Position numbers and translations under genes: made by a program. Source: Tolypocladium sp. Sup5 PDA-1 (taxonomy: Eukaryota > Ascomycota > Sordariomycetes > Hypocreales > Ophiocordycipitaceae). From it: a DNA stretch of 64,000 nt. The notes beneath the pieces are model-generated. The model was given only the letters and a program-made list of their open reading frames with translations, was not told the origin of the DNA and ran no database searches. Positions 23,157 through 33,877 of this stretch are shown piece after piece. The first letter of the stretch is position 1; every line of letters begins with the position of its first letter. Where the stretch lies: the NCBI GenBank assembly GCA_000750105.3, contig JPHH03000001.1, forward strand, positions 62,001-126,000. The letters are read 5' to 3'.

Positions 23157-24616
23157 ATGCTCAGCGCCGCTCTTCGGAGGCGAGTCCTCGCCCCAACCCA
23201 CAATGCCCTGCGGACGGGCTTCGCCTCGCATGTGGTGCGGTGCTACGCCTCCTTCCCGGACCACCAGGTCATCAAGATGCCCGCCCTGTCGCCCACCATG
23301 CAGGCCGGCAACATCGGCGCCTGGCAGAAGAAGCCCGGCGACACCGTCGCCCCCGGCGACGTCCTGGTAGAGATTGAGACGGACAAGGCCCAGATGGACT
23401 TTGAGTTCCAGGAGGACGGCGTCATTGCCAAGATCCTCAAGGAGTCGGGCGAGAAGGATGTGGCGGTTGGGGCCGTGAGTTTCCCTCCCCTCGTGGCTGG
23501 TCTGGCCAGCTCATCCGCATCCCGAAGGCTCCCAGCTGACATGATTGCCCACAGCCCATTGCCGTGCTCGTCGAGGAGGGCACCGACATCTCCGCGTTCG
23601 AAAAGTTCACCCTCGAGGACGCCGGCGGCGATGCCAAGCCCGCCCAGCCCAAGGAGGAGGCCAAGTCGGAGTCGCAATCCGCCCCGGCGTCCACCCCTGA
23701 GCCGTCGCCCGAGCCCGAGCAGTACGCTGCCTCCGAGGGCAAGCTGCAGACCGCCCTCGACCGCGAGCCCAACGCCGTGCCTGCCGCCAAGCGATTGGCG
23801 AGAGAGAGCGGCGTCAGCCTGGACGGCGTCAAGGGAACCGGAAAGGGCGGCAAGATCACCGAGGAGGACGTCAAGAAGATTGTCAGCAGCCCTGCCGTCG
23901 CCGCGCCGGGCGCGACCTTTGAGGACATCCCCATCAGCAGTATGCGCAAGACCATTGCCGGCCGCCTGCAGGAGTCTGTCCACAACAACCCCCACTTCTA
24001 CGTCACCAGTTCCATCTCCGTCACCAAGCTGCTCAAGCTGCGACAGGCCCTCAACAGCTCCGCCGAGGGCAAGTACAAGCTCTCTGTCAACGACTTCCTC
24101 ATCAAGGCCATCGCTGCTGCGTGCAACAAGGTCCCCGCCGTCAACTCCAGCTGGCGCGACAGCACCATCCGTCAGTTCAACACGGTTGACGTCTCCGTGG
24201 CCGTCTCCACTCCCTCGGGCTTGATCACTCCCATTGTCACTGGTGTCGGCGCCCGCGGCCTGGAGTCCATCTCCGGAAAGGTCAAGGAGCTTGCCAAGAA
24301 GGCTCGCGACAACAAGCTCAAGCCCGAGGAGTACCAGGGCGGCACCATCTCCATCTCCAACATGGGCATGAACCACGCCGTCGACCACTTCACGGCCGTC
24401 ATCAACCCTCCCCAGGCCGCCATCGTCGCTGTCGGCACGACCAAGAAGGTGGCCATTCCCGTCGAGAACGACGACGGCACGACTGGCGTTGAGTGGGACG
24501 ACCAGATCACGATTACCAGCAGCTTCGACCACAAGGTTGTTGACGGCGCTGTCGGCGCCGAGTGGGTTCGCGAGTTCAAGAAGGTCCTTGAGAACCCGCT
24601 GGAGCTGCTTCTCTAA
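23157..24616 (+). CDS. LAT1: Pyruvate dehydrogenase E2 (dihydrolipoamide acetyltransferase)
   Basis: Two exons, 23157-23474 and 23555-24616, give 459 aa. The first ~30 residues are rich in Arg/Ala/Ser with no acidic residue, a mitochondrial targeting presequence. A single lipoyl domain follows. Its lipoylated Lys77 lies in ETDKAQMDFE. A Pro/Ala/Glu-rich hinge leads to the peripheral subunit-binding domain (AAKRLARESGVSLDGV). The C-terminal catalytic domain ends with the active-site HxxxDG as HKVVDGAVG (His432, Asp436, Gly437). The protein forms the core of the mitochondrial pyruvate dehydrogenase complex and transfers acetyl from lipoyl to CoA. One lipoyl domain and this length are normal for fungi. 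The intron donor is gtgagt and the phase is 0. Confidence 0.96.
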
Positions 24617-25172
24617 ATGCCTTGATGACAGCAAAGCGATTCGGAGCTTACGAAGGCAAAACTGGGCGTCAGGTTGAATACCTTATAGACTAGGACGAAA
24701 GAGGGGGGGTGGGGGGGTCCAGAGACGCGGCGGACAGGGAGCAGCGGAGGACAAAAGAGAGTAGAGGTTGACCCTTGACCCTCGTCTGTGGATGAGTACG
24801 AGGCAAGATGCCTGTGTACAACGACCCTTGATTAATGCTACATTTCGGGTGGGGAGATGGTTTCCAGCTTGTACATTGGTTCACTTTTCTCCCTTGCCTG
24901 CAATACAGGAAGTTCATCTTTTTTTTCAGTACTAAGTACCTTAGCCAATGTGTCCCGCACCAATTGAGAGACGACGAACCGACTCTTCCACTATCGCTAT
25001 GTGGTGCCGACAACAAAGTCCCGTCACAAGCAGCCACCGAGTCCACGTCGATCAGCTTCTACCTCCGAAGGGTATTTCGAGACTGTCTATCACGGCTTAT
25101 CTAAGCACGCATCAATCATAAAGCGGAATCATCACACACCGCAAACAACCGTCAGACCGGCCCCCGTCCCTC
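24617..25172. other. Convergent spacer downstream of the E2 gene
   Basis: 556 nt between LAT1 and the 3' end of the transporter pseudogene. It contains G-runs at about 24703-24718. No supported gene. Confidence 0.5.
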
Positions 25173-26576
25173 TCAGGTCTCGCCAAACAGGCCAACGGGC
25201 GACTTGCACTTTGCCAACACGGCCAACAAGGCACTGACTATCGTCATGGATGCCGCTAAAGTAGGCCAGCTCGTGGAACCCCCCGTACCTGTCCACGATG
25301 CAGCCAGCGACCGGAGGGCCGACAAGGGCGGAAAACGAGGCGATGGCATGCCGACGCTCGTGTAGGTGCCGATGTTCCGGGGGTGGTTGGCGTAGAGTGT
25401 GATGGCGACGGAGCCGCCCGAGACGATGGCCCCCGAGGTGAGGCCGAAGACGGCCGAGAAAGCAATGATGCCGTTAGTAATCTCGACCTTGGGCCAGCAC
25501 AAGACGACTGGTCCCATGGCGGCCGAGGCTGCGATAAGGATGTTGACGCGGCCATCCCTGTCGCCCAGGACGCCGGGGATGATGCGGCCATTGATGATGG
25601 CGACGAGGTAGCCGGCCAGCGACGAGTCCACGCGCTTGGTGATGGCAAACGTCGGGATCAGGAAGAGCGGGACGAACATGCCGACCGAGTCGAAGAAGAT
25701 GGCGCCGCTGAGCCTGTCGTACATGGGGTCCCGGAACGAGCACCAGAGGAAGAACTTGGTCTTCAAAGGCCAGCACGGAGAGCATGACGAAGCCGGTGAT
25801 GCGGACGGACCAGCCGGAGCCGAGCTGCGTCTTGGTCAGGAGGTTGGACAGCATGATGGGGAAGACGACTGCGCCGAGCGAGGAGCCCGTGACGACCATG
25901 CCCAGGGCCGCGCCGCGCCGCTCATTAAACCACTACGGCACGACCGACATGGCCGGGAACATGACGAGCCCGTTGGCGAGGCCGGTAAGGACGCCCCGCG
26001 GGAGCATAAACTGCCAGTACTTGGTGCAGATGCTCGTCGTAATGATGACAAAGACGTGGAGGACGGCGGCCGGGCGCAGGACCTGTCACGCCGGCGAGGC
26101 TAATCTCCAGAACGGCAACAACAGACTCGGTGGTCGATATCAGATATCAGGACTCTCGAAGACGTACCCAGCCGCCACACCGATCAAACAACGGGTCGCC
26201 GACCGCCCCCATGGCGAAGATGAGGAACCCCTGGATAGATCAGATCCAGGCGATCTTTGTTGGCGCCCTCCTCCGGGAGCTGGTGGTCCATGTAGTACGC
26301 CTGGAAGATGCCAAAGACGTCGGTGTAGCCCAGCGTGCAGAAGAAGGCACCCGTCGCGCCGGCGGAGACGAGCCAGGCCCTGAAGCCGCCATCAGGGAAG
26401 TCGTCCAGGTCGTCATCTTGGCTGAGTGACTTGCACAGCACCGTGGTGCTCTCCGACGAGTCTGACAGGTAGTGGCCGTCGTGGGTAGCGCGAGCCTTGC
26501 GACGAGACGGCGGCCAGGGCGATGCTTTTTGTGTTGGCTCCATGTGCTCCATGCGCGCCGCCCAGGGTGTCGTCAT
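25173..26576 (-). pseudogene. Decayed MFS monocarboxylate-type transporter
   Basis: The minus strand from an ATG at 26576 encodes a hydrophilic N-terminus with DDFPDGGFRAWLVSAGA, the signature opening of fungal MCT-like MFS permeases, and then FGIFQAYYMDHQL. After that the frame is lost near 26261. The homologous KIAWI...SIQGFL continues in another frame but is interrupted by TGA at 26240-26242. A still-recognisable intron (26167-26083) leads to a block from RPAAVLHVF to LANGLVMFP and SVVP, interrupted by TAG at 25933-25935 where the family has Gln. Further frame changes occur near 25766 and between about 25345 and 25245, and the AASTFGRIIPG helix lacks about five residues. So at least five independent lesions are visible. 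An intact protein would have been a 12-TM plasma-membrane transporter for a monocarboxylate or related compound. Confidence 0.85.
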
Positions 26577-27274
26577 GTTCGCGGGCTTCGTCGGCGTCAC
26601 TTGTGGGCGAGGTCATTCGGCCCTTGGGAGAGGAGCGATGGTGTCGTGAGGCGCCTATTCCCAGAGGGCCATTTCGGCGCCAATGGCAGCCAGCAGGACT
26701 TCTCTTGTATGCCCACAAGTGTCGACGTACTGGCTTGCGATCAAGTTGGCGGCCTGATGGGCGCGTGTCGTCCGCGTACCTGGCAGTCTCATTCTCTACT
26801 GTCCTCTATTGTCCGCGCCATGGCCACTCGTTTGCGATTCGCGACTCCGCATGCTGCCATTACCAAGGCTCGTCGAGGGGTCCCTCGGCTTTGCGAAGAG
26901 CCGACGACTTCTCCTCTCTTTTAGGAAGCAACTTTTATCAGCGGCAACGTGGCAGATGTTGCGTCAGGATGTCTGCTTCTGCTGGAGTCTGGAAGACGGC
27001 GAGGTGAGTGAGAGATGGAGGTTCGGAGAAGCTATATGGCGCTCGGCAAATTCAAAGTTGGCCAATGAGCGTGGCCAGAATCTCGGTCTTTTCAATTGCC
27101 CGCTTCGCGCCTCTGCACCTGCCTGGGAGACTCGGGCATTTCGTCGTCAGCGCGCCTCACCGCTGCGGCGGACATCTTCACCCTTTTCTTGGCCAGATTT
27201 GAAATTTCCGATCTCTTCGGTCTTCTGGGCGTATTTGTCCGTCGTCTTATTCGGGCGCCCGCTCGTTGCCAATC
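26577..27274. other. Divergent promoter region between the MFS pseudogene and the Zn2Cys6 gene
   Basis: 698 nt between opposed start codons, an arrangement common for a regulator and its target transporter. No repeated CGG-type half-site pair was confidently seen by eye. Confidence 0.45.
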
Positions 27275-29684
27275 ATGTCTCGAGCGCCGCTGGACCTGTA
27301 CCACGGAGCTGCGGACATCATGGGAACCCCAGCACCACCACCACCACCACCACCACCACCGGCCAACCCGCCTGAGAAGAAGCGGCGCCGGCCCGCGCTC
27401 GCCTGTGAGCAGTGCCGGAGGCGCAAGATCCGGTGCGATCGCAACTCTCCCTGCGGCCACTGCACAAAGGCCCGAATCGCGAGCTGCACCTACGCGCCCA
27501 CGCATGTGCCCGCGTCTAAGACGTCGAAGCGCCCCTTGGCAGTCAACTCTGCCAGTCTACCACAGCCACGGCCCGTGAGGCCAGCCGAGACGGCAGATTC
27601 TCGGAGCGTCGTGCCCGAGCCCGTGAAGCCGGCTCCTGTGTTGCCTGATCTGCAAGTCCAGCCCGCGCCCAGCGGGCCCGGTTCCGGGGCTGGCTCCGGC
27701 TCTGGCTCTGAGTCGTCGAATGTGGACTGGCTGGTCGCCAGGGTGCACGAGCTGGAGCAGAAGCTCGCAAACGGCGTCCACATCAGCGACAAGCAGGACA
27801 AGGCCTTTGGGCCGGGCCTCGGACCGACACCCCCTCTCACGGGCACGGTCTCCAAGACGCGATACTTTGGATCCAGCCACTGGATAAACGTGATAGAACT
27901 GGTATGTCGCCTTCTGCATATGCATGTCAAACATATTGTCATAACAGCGCTAGCTGCCCACCGAGTTTGGCCTCCTCGGGCGCGCAGAGGTCGAAAAGAC
28001 CGACGTGTACCAGGCGCTGGTCAAGTGCAAGGCCCTCGGCCGCAGGATCAAGGAGAACCGCCACAGGCCAGTATCGTCCGAGAACATCGGCAAGCAGATT
28101 CCCCCGCGGGACATTGCCGACCAGCTCGTCGACAACTATCTGCGGACATTCGAGGGCGTCCTTCGAATCGTCCATCTGCCGACCTTTCGCGCCGACTATA
28201 AGCGGTACTGGCAGAACCCCGAGGCCGCCAACGATGCCTTTGTCATGCAGATGCAGCTCTGCTTGGCCCTGGGCGCGACGCTCTACGACGAGTACTTTAC
28301 GATGAGGGCCACGGCCATGCAGTGGATCTACGAGGCTCAGCTCTGGCTGATGCTGCCCCCGGAGAAGGGCAGGATGACCATCCCGAGCATCCAGATCATG
28401 TGTCTCCTGGTCCTGGCCAAGTCCACGTGCGGCGTTGGCCAGGACCTGACGTGGATCACCACCGGGGCGCTGCTGAGGAAAGCCATTTACATGGGCCTGC
28501 ACCGGGACCCCAAGCACCTGGGTAAGATGACGACGTTCCGGGCCGAGATGCGGCGGCGACTCTGGGCCACCATCCTGGAGTTCAACCTGCAGTGTTCGTT
28601 CGAGGCCGGCGGCCCGCCGCTGCTCTCCAAGCTGGACTATGACACGCAGCCTCCCGCCAACATCGACGACGACCAGCTCGGCGATGAGACGGACGGCGAG
28701 GGCACGCTGGGGGAGCCGCCTGAAGTCCCAACCCAGACGTCCGTCCAGCTCGCCATCCTCAAGTCGCTCACCCTCCGGCTGGACCTGCTCAGGAACACCA
28801 ACGACTTCCGCGGCAGCCAGCCGTACGACGAAATCCTGCGGCTAAACTCGGAGCTGACAAAGGCCTGCCGGGAGCTGTCGCAGAAGCTGTCGTCACTGCG
28901 GAGCAAGGCCAGCGGGTTGGCGCGGGTCCGCATCACGACCTTTCACATCTCCATGGCGGAGATGTTTTTGTACCGTTGCTTCCACGCACTCCACCAGACG
29001 GTCATCGCCAAGTCCTTTGACGACCACCGCTTCTACTTTTCCCGGCGCATGTGCCTCGACAGCGCCCTGAAGCTTGCGCACCTCTGGGGTCTGTCCGGGC
29101 CGTACCCAGCGAGCCCCGAGGACGGCGTCGCCGACTTCCGGCGCATCGTGACCAACGGCACGGGCATGTTCCGCTACATCCCGACCCAGGCGCTCTTCTT
29201 CATCGCCGTCGAGCTCATTCACCAGAAGCGCGGGCAGTCCAGCAGCCTCGGCTACCTCCCCTCGCTCGGCGACTCGGACCTGCGTGCCTGTCTCGCGGCC
29301 GCACAGACGTGGACCATCGAGCGCGTCCGCGCGGGCGAGACCAACGGCAAGGGCCACTGCTTCGCCGCCGCCGCCCTGGGCCATGTCGACGCCCTGAGCG
29401 CCGGGCTGGACGGGAACCAGGTCGACGAGGCCATCCTGCGCGCGGCGACGGACTCGGCGATCCGCTGCCTGCAGGCGCTCAGGGAGGTGGCAAAGAGGGA
29501 GGGGCTGCCGGCCGACGAGGCAGAGCATGAGATGGCGGAGATGGAGGGCACGGCAGATATGCAGCTGGACTGGATGGAAGACTGGGCCTGGGACGACACG
29601 GCGGGACTGTCGTGGCCGCAGTGGTCGCAGGGGACGTTTGACGGCATGGCTCCCGTGGTCCCTGGCCAGTTTCTGGACCAGTGA
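27275..29684 (+). CDS. Zn2Cys6 fungal-specific transcription factor
   Basis: Exons 27275-27901 and 27954-29684 encode 785 aa. After a Pro-run (encoded by a CCA/CCX repeat) comes a KKRRRP basic patch and a complete Zn2Cys6 binuclear cluster with Cys at residues 44, 47, 54, 60, 63 and 71 (CEQCRRRKIRC ... CGHC ... C). A short coiled-coil stretch (ARVHELEQKLANG) serves as linker and dimerisation element. The large C-terminal part is the fungal transcription factor regulatory domain. It includes VLRIVHLPTFRADYKRYW, LRKAIYMGLHRDP and RRRLWATILEFNLQ. The tail is acidic and Trp-rich (DWMEDWAWDD), a plausible activation segment. The protein is nuclear and sequence-specific, with unknown targets. It is divergent from a broken MFS transporter. 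The intron acceptor could be either of two AGs, but only gctag keeps the frame. Confidence 0.92.
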
Positions 29685-30187
29685 GGGCCTCGACTACCCT
29701 ACGAAGGACAAAGACTTGATATTGTAATGTAATGTATTGGAAAAAGACCTATCCCCCTCCGCTGGATATCCACAGCCCGGCCCATGAGATGACATGCATG
29801 TGCATGAATCCATTACGGTACGCACCCAAAAGTTCCGTCTTCTATATGGCCGCTTTTATTGATATGTATGAACAAGGACGGCCGGACTCGATGCTCAACA
29901 GCTTTGCCGTATTTCCGTGAAATGTCTTACACGTCCATCTGCCACAAGGACACTCGGCTCTGTGATGCCGGACGGGTGAGACACGATGCAGCGCGGATGC
30001 ACGACCAGCATCCGTGACAAACGACGGATTCGTTACGCCTGCCTCTCACATGTATGTTGGGTCCGTGCCCTGCGGACAGGAGTTTCTTCCGTACCTCGAC
30101 CTCGTTATGCCTTTGTGGTGTTTCTTCTTGTTTATTCTCCAACTGAAAAACATCTCGATTTGACATCCTCAGACAATACCAGCAGCC
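29685..30187. other. Intergenic spacer
   Basis: 503 nt: 3' UTR of the transcription factor gene and promoter of the first small secreted protein gene. Nothing else seen. Confidence 0.5.
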
Positions 30188-30511
30188 ATGGCTCGCCCCA
30201 GCATCATCAACATCATCTCGCTCTTCCTCATCTCCGCCAACCCAGCCGCCGCCGGCTGCACCACCACCATGACGACAACGCAGCCGCACCTCCCGACGCC
30301 GCCGTACTGGGCTCAGTGCTCGTGGGACGGCACGCTGCGCATCTACCCGTCCACGGCGACCGTCACCCGCGCCGTCAACTGCCACGGCTGCGACGCCGTC
30401 GCCGTGCGCGTGACGCCCATTGTGCACTGCCCGGCCATGATCATCAAGGCAACGGTGACCGAGGCGACGCCGACGACGCAGACCCGGACCGTGTGCTCGG
30501 CGTCTTCTTGA
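30188..30511 (+). CDS. Small secreted cysteine-containing protein, CxGC type
   Basis: A single exon encodes 107 aa. A hydrophobic signal peptide (about residues 1-22, ending NPAAAG) precedes a small Thr-rich mature protein with six Cys at 24, 44, 65, 68, 81 and 103. The core motif is a run of Thr/Val followed by VNCHGCDAVAV, then a HCPAM segment and a Thr-rich tail. I do not recognise a named family. Similar short secreted proteins with a Thr-Val strand followed by C-x-G-C are seen in many ascomycetes, and no enzymatic function is known to me. The gene lies about 1 kb upstream of a second protein with the same motif in the same orientation, suggesting tandem duplication followed by divergence. 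Possible roles are cell wall or effector-like, as inference only. Confidence 0.65.
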   Translation: MARPSIINIISLFLISANPAAAGCTTTMTTTQPHLPTPPYWAQCSWDGTLRIYPSTATVTRAVNCHGCDAVAVRVTPIVHCPAMIIKATVTEATPTTQTRTVCSASS

Positions 30512-31493
30512 ATGGAGAGGGAACACTAATACTGCACGCGCTTGGAAGGACAATCTTGTTTCCGGGATTGGCAGATAATATGGAATGGTCCCACGAGGTT
30601 GGGATGGTTAGCATCCTAAAAGCGGAGCGCCATCAGAGAGGGTCAGCAGAACACGAAAGCATCAGAGCTCGTGGCGATGATGCTACCGTGAAAAATCTAA
30701 ATTTGCTGAAAATTTGGTGACCCTGGAGTTGAAAACTTGCCCGCAATATGCACCCGATCGGCCTCGAACGTCGCCGCAGGGTCTCGTCTCGGTGTACGGA
30801 GTAATTAAGTGCCATGGGATCGTGCAGCTGCACGCCTCAACCGCACTGCACGACACAACGCCGCCGCAAACCGCATCAGCCTTCTCGTGGGACCGCTACG
30901 GGCCGTCGGCCCAGGTTCCTGCATGCTGACTGCCTGTCGGCGCGAGGCTAGATGCAGACGCAATGGAAGGTCGCCATGGAACATCGTATCGGCAGCGCCG
31001 GCCTTTTGACAAACACTCAGGGTCGTATGATTCCAGGGAGCTGCTCGGCCCCTCGCCACGCTCTTCCCATCCCAGCAGCATCACTCCCCTGATGTGCCAT
31101 GGGCTTTTTAAGTTACACTGCCGGTGGACGCCGCTCGCGCTTGACATGCCGTGCCGTGCCGTGCCGATCCTGACGTCTGCAAGGCTGCTCCACAGCCCGC
31201 GATGGTTCAAGCCTCGACCTCAGGCAAAAGTAAAGAAAGGTACTGTGCATGTTGCCTGTTTGTGGCTTCACATACTGCCTTTGACTTTTCCTAGGCAGAA
31301 AATCCCGTGAAGAAAATCTTTCTCGCAGGCGGGACCTGACGACCCGGATCAGCACCTGCAGCCGGCCTATTTATACTCTCGACGTCGCCATCATAACACA
31401 CCGTACCCTTCCTAGCACAGCTTCTCTCCAACATCGTCAACCCACAGCAACACCACACCCACTCACATAAAAGGAACGTGAGAGACGGAAGCA
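30512..31493. other. Intergenic region between two small secreted-protein genes
   Basis: 982 nt. Contains a GTACGGAGTAATTA word near 30794, a short GCCGT tandem near 31147-31163 and the TATA-like element of the downstream gene. No supported gene. Confidence 0.5.
31368..31375 (+). promoter_or_regulatory. TATA-like element upstream of the second secreted-protein gene
   Basis: TATTTATA lies about 120 nt before the ATG at 31494. It is followed by an AC/CT-rich leader typical of well-expressed fungal genes. Confidence 0.45.
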
Positions 31494-31940
31494 ATGGCTC
31501 CTTTGTTGAATCTTTGCATTGTCCTGGCCCTCGCTGGCCTGGCCTCGGCCAACCCTCTGCCGCCTCGCGACGACATCAACATCAACGCGGAAAGCGGCCA
31601 AGACATTGCAGTTGTCCACGACAATGACCATTCTAGAGACTCCTCCGGCGAGTGTCCAAAGGTCATCGTCAGGGCGCCCGTCTGGACCTGGGGCCCGACT
31701 AGGACCGTCTGGACCACAACGTCGACGGCGACCCAGATCATCGACTGCGGCGGCTGCGACCAGTACACCGTTTCCGAACTCTTCATGGGCCATGGGCCCG
31801 TCGTCTTCTTCACCGCTACCACCACCGCCACGGGGCCGTCCATCACAACCGAGCTGAAGTGCGGCCACCCCACGGCCACGTCGACTCCCGCTCCCAAGGA
31901 GAAGCGCGAGCCCAGCATCACCCCCTCCCCCAGCTATTAG
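31494..31940 (+). CDS. Small secreted protein, CxGC type (paralogue of the 30188 gene)
   Basis: A single exon encodes 148 aa. The signal peptide occupies about residues 1-19 (ending GLASA), followed by an acidic pro-like stretch containing PPRDD. The mature part has a Thr-rich strand (TRTVWTTTSTATQ) leading to IIDCGGCDQYTV, with Cys at 54, 85, 88 and 123. It ends in a Pro/Ser/Thr-rich tail (TPAPKEKREPSITPSPSY) likely to be O-glycosylated. The segment from the Thr strand through C-G-G-C-D is alignable with the neighbour at 30188, so the two are probably ancient tandem duplicates. The function is unknown. The TATA box and pyrimidine-rich leader suggest it is really transcribed. Confidence 0.75.
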   Translation: MAPLLNLCIVLALAGLASANPLPPRDDININAESGQDIAVVHDNDHSRDSSGECPKVIVRAPVWTWGPTRTVWTTTSTATQIIDCGGCDQYTVSELFMGHGPVVFFTATTTATGPSITTELKCGHPTATSTPAPKEKREPSITPSPSY

Positions 31941-32221
31941 CTTGGGGGAAGCCAGCTTCATGGACACAAGATATCATGGGGGGTGCTGTAAAGTATGTGG
32001 AAGCAAAAAAGGTTGAAGGTCATGGGAAGGTCATTGGTAGAGCTGTTGCAGGCGTCCAAAATGATATTCAACCTGTATTCTCGGATTCGATAGATCGAGG
32101 AACCGCAATGAAGTCTCATGTTGCACACGAGCCCCCGAAGCCGATGTATCAAGGCGTTTGTCGAAGACCATACCATAGCAATGAGCGATGGCCAGTCGTG
32201 AGGTCAGTTGTCGTCGCCGTC

Positions 32222-33877
32222 TCACCCGGTATCATGGCCATTGTTCTCCTCCGTCCCCTTCTCTGCGCCCTCCTCGTAATCCCGCGGCGTCGCGCTGCTC
32301 GCAAGCAGATTCCTCGTCACGTCCACCCTCCAGATCCTGGGTCCGCACTCATCCTCCCCCCGCCGGTTCGCCTCGACCCACGTCCGAATCTGCCCGCGAA
32401 CCTCCTTGTTGGACGTTACCGTCGCCAGGCCCGCCGCCCACCCGTGCATGTAGATGGACAGCTTGGAGCTCTTGAAGCCGCCGCACCGTGCCACGTCGAG
32501 CGCAACCCGCGGCAGGCGGCCCTCGCGGACGGCGCGCTTCATCGACGGCTCGGTCCACTCCTCGGCGATGACGGACACGGGGATCTGCACCGAGGGCGGC
32601 ACGGGGTGGACGGAGAGGCCCTGGAAGCGGGCTCGGATGGCGGCGGGGGACATGCGGCGGGCCTCGTCGTCAAAGGGCACGAGGAGCCGTCCGCGCTCTC
32701 GCTCGGTGCTCGTGCCCACTGTAGAGAGGACCTCATGGAAGTGCTCGGCAGCCTCTTTGGTGCACACGAGCGTCCGGCCGTCGAGGATGGGATACAGCGT
32801 CCGCACCATGAGTCCTCCGTGCTGCGCCTCCTCCTCTATCTGCTGCCTCGTCGTGTCCGCCTGCCAGGGCTGCGGCTGCAGGCAAAGATGTGTGAGGTCC
32901 GAGATGAGATCCACGAGGATCGTGTGGTCCATGTTCAACGTCTGTGTAAGACCCTCGAACTCGTCCCCAAGGAGCTTTTCGATGGCAACGTCGAGCGGCG
33001 GAGGGGGGCTCAGGAAAGCGCTGTCTCGGTCTTCTATAACCACTTGAACAGAAGGATCCATGCGGGACAGCTGGTCGAGCAAGACGTGGACGTCTTTGTT
33101 CCCGCGACTGATGTTGGGCAAGACCACACGCACCCGCGGGATACGGTATTCATGCCGATTCACCTTGGCCGCCGCGACCAACCGCCTGATCTGCTTGGCC
33201 AGCGGTATGTCCTCCCACTCCTGCACGTCGATGTCGTCTCCGACCTCGTAGTCGCCCCAGCTCCAGCCGCTGTCGGTCATCTGCCTCGCCAGCCTGTCCT
33301 CATGCAGCGTCTTGATGTCAACCCACTCGCCGCCGCCGTCGACGACATCAACCTCAATCTTGCCTTGCTCCTTCATGGCTCGGTGCAGCATCTGCTTCTC
33401 CCGGCTACTCAGCGCCAGCTGCTTCATCTCCTTCTTGCGCGCGTCATTTGCCGAGCCTTGGAAGGCCTGGTCGACGGCGACAAAGGAGCGGCAGCGCTTG
33501 AGGATGTCCCAGTGCACTGCCCCGTGGGATATGTCGATGGAGTGTGCCTCGACCTTTTTGCCAAGATGCTTCAGTGTCTCCTCGTCCAGTGATGTCGCGG
33601 AGAGTTCCGCGGCGACGCTTTGGAGAGACTGTTGCGTCCTGGCCACGTCGCGCACAAACGCAGGGAGCCCAGTCGACTGAGGCGTCTTGACCCTGCCTAC
33701 GATTCGTGCAAGGAAGCTCTCAATCTCGGGCAAATATGACTGGGCGAGTGCGAGGCTGCTGTTGGCCGTGTCAAACACGGCCTCCTGGTGGGCTGCATCC
33801 CCTTGAGGCCTGCGCGCGGACAGCGTCGAAGACACGGTATCTGAGCCATCAGGGGCGGAATGCTCCCCTATACTCAT
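32222..33877 (-). CDS. DUF1308 (UPF0415 / C7orf25-like) family protein
   Basis: A single exon on the minus strand. With the ATG at 33877 it encodes 551 aa. An ATG two codons upstream is also possible, and the frame stays open to 34132. The N-terminal part is helical. The C-terminal half has a conserved run VVLPNISRGNKDVHVLLDQL, then DHTILVDLISDLTHL, LYPILDGRTLVCTKEA and RARFQGLSVHP, matching the DUF1308 domain of the eukaryotic UPF0415 family. That domain is related to PIN-type folds, but the molecular role is not established. Asp residues in DHTILVDLISDL and the DGRTLVC strand would be the candidate catalytic region if it is PIN-like. No signal peptide is seen. The gene converges on the second small secreted-protein gene with 281 nt between stops. 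Confidence 0.75.
   Translation of the reverse strand: MSIGEHSAPDGSDTVSSTLSARRPQGDAAHQEAVFDTANSSLALAQSYLPEIESFLARIVGRVKTPQSTGLPAFVRDVARTQQSLQSVAAELSATSLDEETLKHLGKKVEAHSIDISHGAVHWDILKRCRSFVAVDQAFQGSANDARKKEMKQLALSSREKQMLHRAMKEQGKIEVDVVDGGGEWVDIKTLHEDRLARQMTDSGWSWGDYEVGDDIDVQEWEDIPLAKQIRRLVAAAKVNRHEYRIPRVRVVLPNISRGNKDVHVLLDQLSRMDPSVQVVIEDRDSAFLSPPPPLDVAIEKLLGDEFEGLTQTLNMDHTILVDLISDLTHLCLQPQPWQADTTRQQIEEEAQHGGLMVRTLYPILDGRTLVCTKEAAEHFHEVLSTVGTSTERERGRLLVPFDDEARRMSPAAIRARFQGLSVHPVPPSVQIPVSVIAEEWTEPSMKRAVREGRLPRVALDVARCGGFKSSKLSIYMHGWAAGLATVTSNKEVRGQIRTWVEANRRGEDECGPRIWRVDVTRNLLASSATPRDYEEGAEKGTEENNGHDTG

Noticed and set aside
15130..24616. SDR, SEC7 and E2 genes as a functional cluster
   Set aside because: Unrelated pathways, opposite strands and long spacers. 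Adjacency appears incidental.
23243..24634. 463-codon frame antisense to the pyruvate dehydrogenase E2 gene
   Set aside because: Shadow of a GC-biased coding exon. The sense product is unambiguous.
31859..33592. 577-codon plus-strand frame across the DUF1308 gene
   Set aside because: Codon-bias shadow of the minus-strand gene. Composition is unnatural and no domain is present.
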